A model generated the notes under the pieces. It searched no databases, was not told the origin of the DNA, and saw only the letters and a program-made list of their open reading frames with translations. From assembly GCA_028290465.1 (NCBI GenBank), contig JAQGJU010000146.1:1-64000 (forward strand): 64,000 nucleotides of DNA, read 5' to 3'. The position numbers and the translations under genes are program-made. This document shows positions 61,760-64,000 of this stretch, one piece after another (the stretch's first letter is position 1; every line of letters starts with the position of its first letter). The DNA is from Xanthobacteraceae bacterium (GTDB lineage: Bacteria > Pseudomonadota > Alphaproteobacteria > Rhizobiales > Xanthobacteraceae).

Positions 61760-63493
61760 ATGCCGCCTGACGCTCCACTCGGTACGTCCGCCTCGCCGTC
61801 CAATCCCGGCACCGCTGCGCCGTCGGCGGTGCATCCGCGCCACGAGCAGATGTTTCCGACATTGACCTTGGCCGAGATCGAGCGGCTGCGCCGGTTCGGC
61901 GAAGTCCGCCGCTATGCCGACGGCGACTATCTGTACAAAGCCGGGCAGCCGGCGCCGAACGCGTTCATCGTGATCGCAGGCTGTGTGGGGATCACGCAGC
62001 GCGATGGTCTTGGCCATGTGACACCGGTAGTCGAGCAGGGGCCGGGGCAGTTTCTCGGCGAGGTCGGCCAACTGTCCAATCAGCCGGCACTGGTCGATGG
62101 CCGCGCCGAGGGCGACGTCGAGGCGCTGCTGATCTCGCCGGAGCGGCTGCGCACGCTGCTGGTCGCCGAGGCGGTGCTCGGCGAACGCATCATGCGCGCG
62201 CTGATCCTACGCCGCGTCGGCCTGATCGATTCCGGACATAGCGGCGCCGTGCTGGTCGGTCCGCAGAATTCCAGCGGCATGGTGCGGTTGCGCAATTTTC
62301 TGTCCCGCAACGGCCAGCCGCATCATGTGCTCGATCCGGCCGAGGATCCGGAAGCCGGGCAGTTACTGCAGCGCTGCACGGTCAAGCCGGACGATTTGCC
62401 GCTGGTGATCTGCCCGAACGGCACGGTGCTGAGGAATCCGACCGAGGCCGAATTGGCGCGCGCGGTCGGCATGGTCGGCGGCCGTGCCGGCAAGGAGATT
62501 TACGACGTCGCTGTGGTCGGGGCCGGACCGGCCGGGCTGTCGACGGCGGTCTATGCGGCTTCCGAGGGCCTGTCCGTGGTCGTGCTCGATCAGCGCGCCT
62601 TCGGCGGTCAGGCCGGCGCCAGCGCGCGCATCGAGAATTATTTCGGCTTTCCGACCGGCATCACCGGACAGGCGCTGACCGGCCGGGCCTATCTGCAGGC
62701 GCAAAAATTCGGTGCTGAGATGCTGATCCCGGCCGAGGTGCGCACGCTGGATTGTTCGGGGCGCGACGGCCATTTCGCGCTCGATCTGACCGACGGCGAA
62801 CGGGTGCGGGCGCGCTCGATCGTCATCGCCAGCGGTGCGCGCTACCGCCGGCCCGGGATCGAACGCCTGTCGGATTTCGAGGGCAAGGGCGTGTGGTACT
62901 GGGCCTCGCCGATCGAAGCCCGCATGGTCGCAGGCGAAGAGGTCATTCTGGTCGGCGGCGGCAATTCGGCCGGACAGGCCGCGGTGTTTCTGTCCGATCA
63001 TGCGTCCAAGATACGCATGATGGTGCGGGGCCCTGATCTCGCCGCCAGCATGTCGCGCTATCTGATCGATCGTATTGCGGCGACCGCCAATATTGAACTG
63101 ATGACGCAGACCGAGATCGTCGAACTGCACGGCGACGCCGAATTGGAACGCGTGTCTTGGCGTCGCCGCGATAGCGGCGAAGCCGCGACCGCCGCGATCC
63201 GCAATGTGTTCCTGTTCGCGGGCGCCGATCCGGCGACCGGCTGGCTGGACGGTTGTGGTGTGGCGGTCGACAAACATGGTTTCGTCATCACCGGGGCCGG
63301 GCAGGCGCATGAATCCGGCCGGCCGGTTGGCCTGCTGGAATCCAGTGTGCCGGGCGTATTCGCGGTCGGCGACGTGCGGTCCGGATCGGTGAAGCGCGTC
63401 GGCGGCGCCATCGGCGAGGGCGCGCAGGTCGTCGCGACACTGCACGGATTTCTCACCGATCCGTTGAAGCAGACGGTCGCGCCGGGGGCTTAA
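61760..63493 (+). CDS. cNMP-binding domain / thioredoxin-like / thioredoxin-reductase-like flavoprotein fusion
   Basis: The 577-residue product has a cyclic-nucleotide-binding-type domain (about 35-155; FGEVRRYADGDYLYKAGQ, GPGQFLGEVGQLSNQP), a thioredoxin/glutaredoxin-like middle part (about 163-245), and a thioredoxin-reductase-type domain (about 250-565) with GAGPAGLS, ASGARYRRPGIE, LVGGGNSAGQAAVFLSDHASK and FAVGDVRSGSVKR. The CxxC of thioredoxin reductases is missing: WYWASPIEA (about 379-387) stands in its place. It probably binds FAD and NAD(P)H but cannot reduce thioredoxin in the usual way; the nucleotide-binding domain may regulate it (inference). A UBP-type zinc-finger gene follows after 29 bases. 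Confidence 0.9.
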   Translation: MPPDAPLGTSASPSNPGTAAPSAVHPRHEQMFPTLTLAEIERLRRFGEVRRYADGDYLYKAGQPAPNAFIVIAGCVGITQRDGLGHVTPVVEQGPGQFLGEVGQLSNQPALVDGRAEGDVEALLISPERLRTLLVAEAVLGERIMRALILRRVGLIDSGHSGAVLVGPQNSSGMVRLRNFLSRNGQPHHVLDPAEDPEAGQLLQRCTVKPDDLPLVICPNGTVLRNPTEAELARAVGMVGGRAGKEIYDVAVVGAGPAGLSTAVYAASEGLSVVVLDQRAFGGQAGASARIENYFGFPTGITGQALTGRAYLQAQKFGAEMLIPAEVRTLDCSGRDGHFALDLTDGERVRARSIVIASGARYRRPGIERLSDFEGKGVWYWASPIEARMVAGEEVILVGGGNSAGQAAVFLSDHASKIRMMVRGPDLAASMSRYLIDRIAATANIELMTQTEIVELHGDAELERVSWRRRDSGEAATAAIRNVFLFAGADPATGWLDGCGVAVDKHGFVITGAGQAHESGRPVGLLESSVPGVFAVGDVRSGSVKRVGGAIGEGAQVVATLHGFLTDPLKQTVAPGA

Positions 63494-63522
63494 CCTAAAC
63501 GCTCGCATCAGGGAGTCACGCC

Positions 63523-63831
63523 ATGGCCGACGACTGCAGCCATCTCGACACCATCCGCGACGTAACGCCGAGTACGCGCGGCTGCGAGGAATGCCTGAAG
63601 ATCGGTTCGCCCTGGCTGCATCTGCGGATATGCCGGACCTGCGGCCATGTCGGCTGCTGCGATCAGTCGCCGAACAAACACGCCACCAAGCATTTTCACG
63701 CGACCCGGCATCCGATCATCGAGGGATACGATCCGCCGGAAGGCTGGGGCTGGTGCTATGTCGATGAGGCGTTCTTCGACCTGTCGGATCGCGCGACGCC
63801 GCAGCTCGGACCGATTCCGAAATTTTACTGA
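63523..63831 (+). CDS. UBP-type zinc-finger protein
   Basis: The 102-residue product is almost entirely a Zf-UBP domain: the Zn ligands Cys5 and His7, Cys21 and Cys24, Cys37 and Cys40 and Cys45, and His residues in NKHATKHFHATRH fit the family pattern (C..C...C..C...H...H). In eukaryotes this fold binds free ubiquitin C-termini. No ubiquitin system is visible here, so the bacterial partner is unknown. CAGGGAG precedes the ATG. It forms a probable two-gene operon with the cNMP-flavoprotein upstream. Confidence 0.92.
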   Translation: MADDCSHLDTIRDVTPSTRGCEECLKIGSPWLHLRICRTCGHVGCCDQSPNKHATKHFHATRHPIIEGYDPPEGWGWCYVDEAFFDLSDRATPQLGPIPKFY

Positions 63832-63860
63832 CCCGGCATTTCAAACAAACAGAACTCAAA

Positions 63861-64000
63861 TCAGAACGGCGCCTTCGGGCGTTCGTTCGGACACAGCGAG
63901 GCGACCAGTTCGAGCGCCTTCTGGGTCTGCTCGACATTGCCGGCGACCGGGATCTGCGTCGACTTGAAGCCGAAGCTGACGCGCGCTTTATCGGGCGTCA
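63861..64000 (-). CDS. 3' part of an unrecognised gene (start beyond window)
   Basis: A minus-strand frame without stops runs from the window edge to a TGA at 63861-63863. The 46 visible residues end in GFKSTQIPVAGNVEQTQKALE...LCPNERPKAPF. I do not recognise it. Codon use is GC-rich and gene-like. It is convergent with the zinc-finger gene, 29 bases away. Confidence 0.6.
   Translation of the reverse strand, partial: TPDKARVSFGFKSTQIPVAGNVEQTQKALELVASLCPNERPKAPF

Overview
The window looks like chromosomal DNA of a high-GC alphaproteobacterium of the order Hyphomicrobiales (Rhizobiales), probably near Bradyrhizobium, Rhodopseudomonas, Pseudolabrys or other Nitrobacteraceae/Xanthobacteraceae. 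The reasons are the Bug/TctC solute-binding proteins, a malonyl-CoA synthetase very like the Rhodopseudomonas MatB, an enolase-superfamily enzyme very like the Bradyrhizobium D-tartrate dehydratase, and short palindromic intergenic repeats of the kind common in this order. The taxonomy is inferred from remembered protein similarity. I saw no rRNA, tRNA, CRISPR array, prophage or insertion-sequence transposase.

Layout. 0-6.2 kb: a YidC-like/PEP-synthase-like fusion cut by the window edge, then an orphan PstS-like binding protein followed by a membrane GGDEF-EAL protein. 6.2-14.1 kb: an orphan UgpB, a divergent four-gene signalling operon (DctP-like binding protein, sensor kinase, REC-kinase hybrid, OmpR-type regulator) and an ECF-type sigma factor. 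14.2-19.3 kb: a Tat-exported acetamidase/formamidase, divergent from an AraC regulator fused to a second acetamidase domain, then a Bug protein. 19.5-26.6 kb: a two-partner secretion operon whose exoprotein ends in a complete subtilisin-like protease. 27-32 kb: two tandem paralogous hybrid kinases and a single-domain response regulator. 32.1-39 kb: a catabolic cluster (tartrate-dehydratase-like enzyme, Bug protein, BKACE enzyme, TetR regulator, cyclase, ThDP enzyme). 39.2-41.3 kb: another hybrid kinase.

41.4-48.6 kb: a CoA-transferase divergent from a malonate operon matPQMAB (TRAP transporter, malonyl-CoA decarboxylase, malonyl-CoA synthetase). 48.64-49.14 kb: a DUF559 nuclease-like gene tightly enclosed by about 70-bp inverted repeats, resembling a mobile cassette. 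49.2-55.3 kb: an SDR, a glutamine amidotransferase, and glpD and glpK each followed by a near-identical response-regulator gene. 55.4-59 kb: a potGHI-like ABC transporter without its binding protein and a beta-carbonic anhydrase. 59-61.6 kb: a truncated flavin-reductase remnant and a hybrid kinase. 61.8-63.8 kb: a cNMP/thioredoxin-reductase-like fusion with a UBP-type zinc-finger protein. The end holds the 3' part of an unrecognised gene.

Two themes recur. Signalling proteins are very dense (six sensor kinases, four REC-only or OmpR regulators, a c-di-GMP enzyme, a sigma factor). Solute-binding proteins are mostly without permeases and twice sit directly beside membrane signalling proteins, which suggests sensing use. 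The items most worth follow-up are the AraC-acetamidase fusion, the adhesin-subtilase exoprotein, the DUF559 inverted-repeat cassette, the cNMP-flavoprotein/zinc-finger pair and the DctP-linked phosphorelay.
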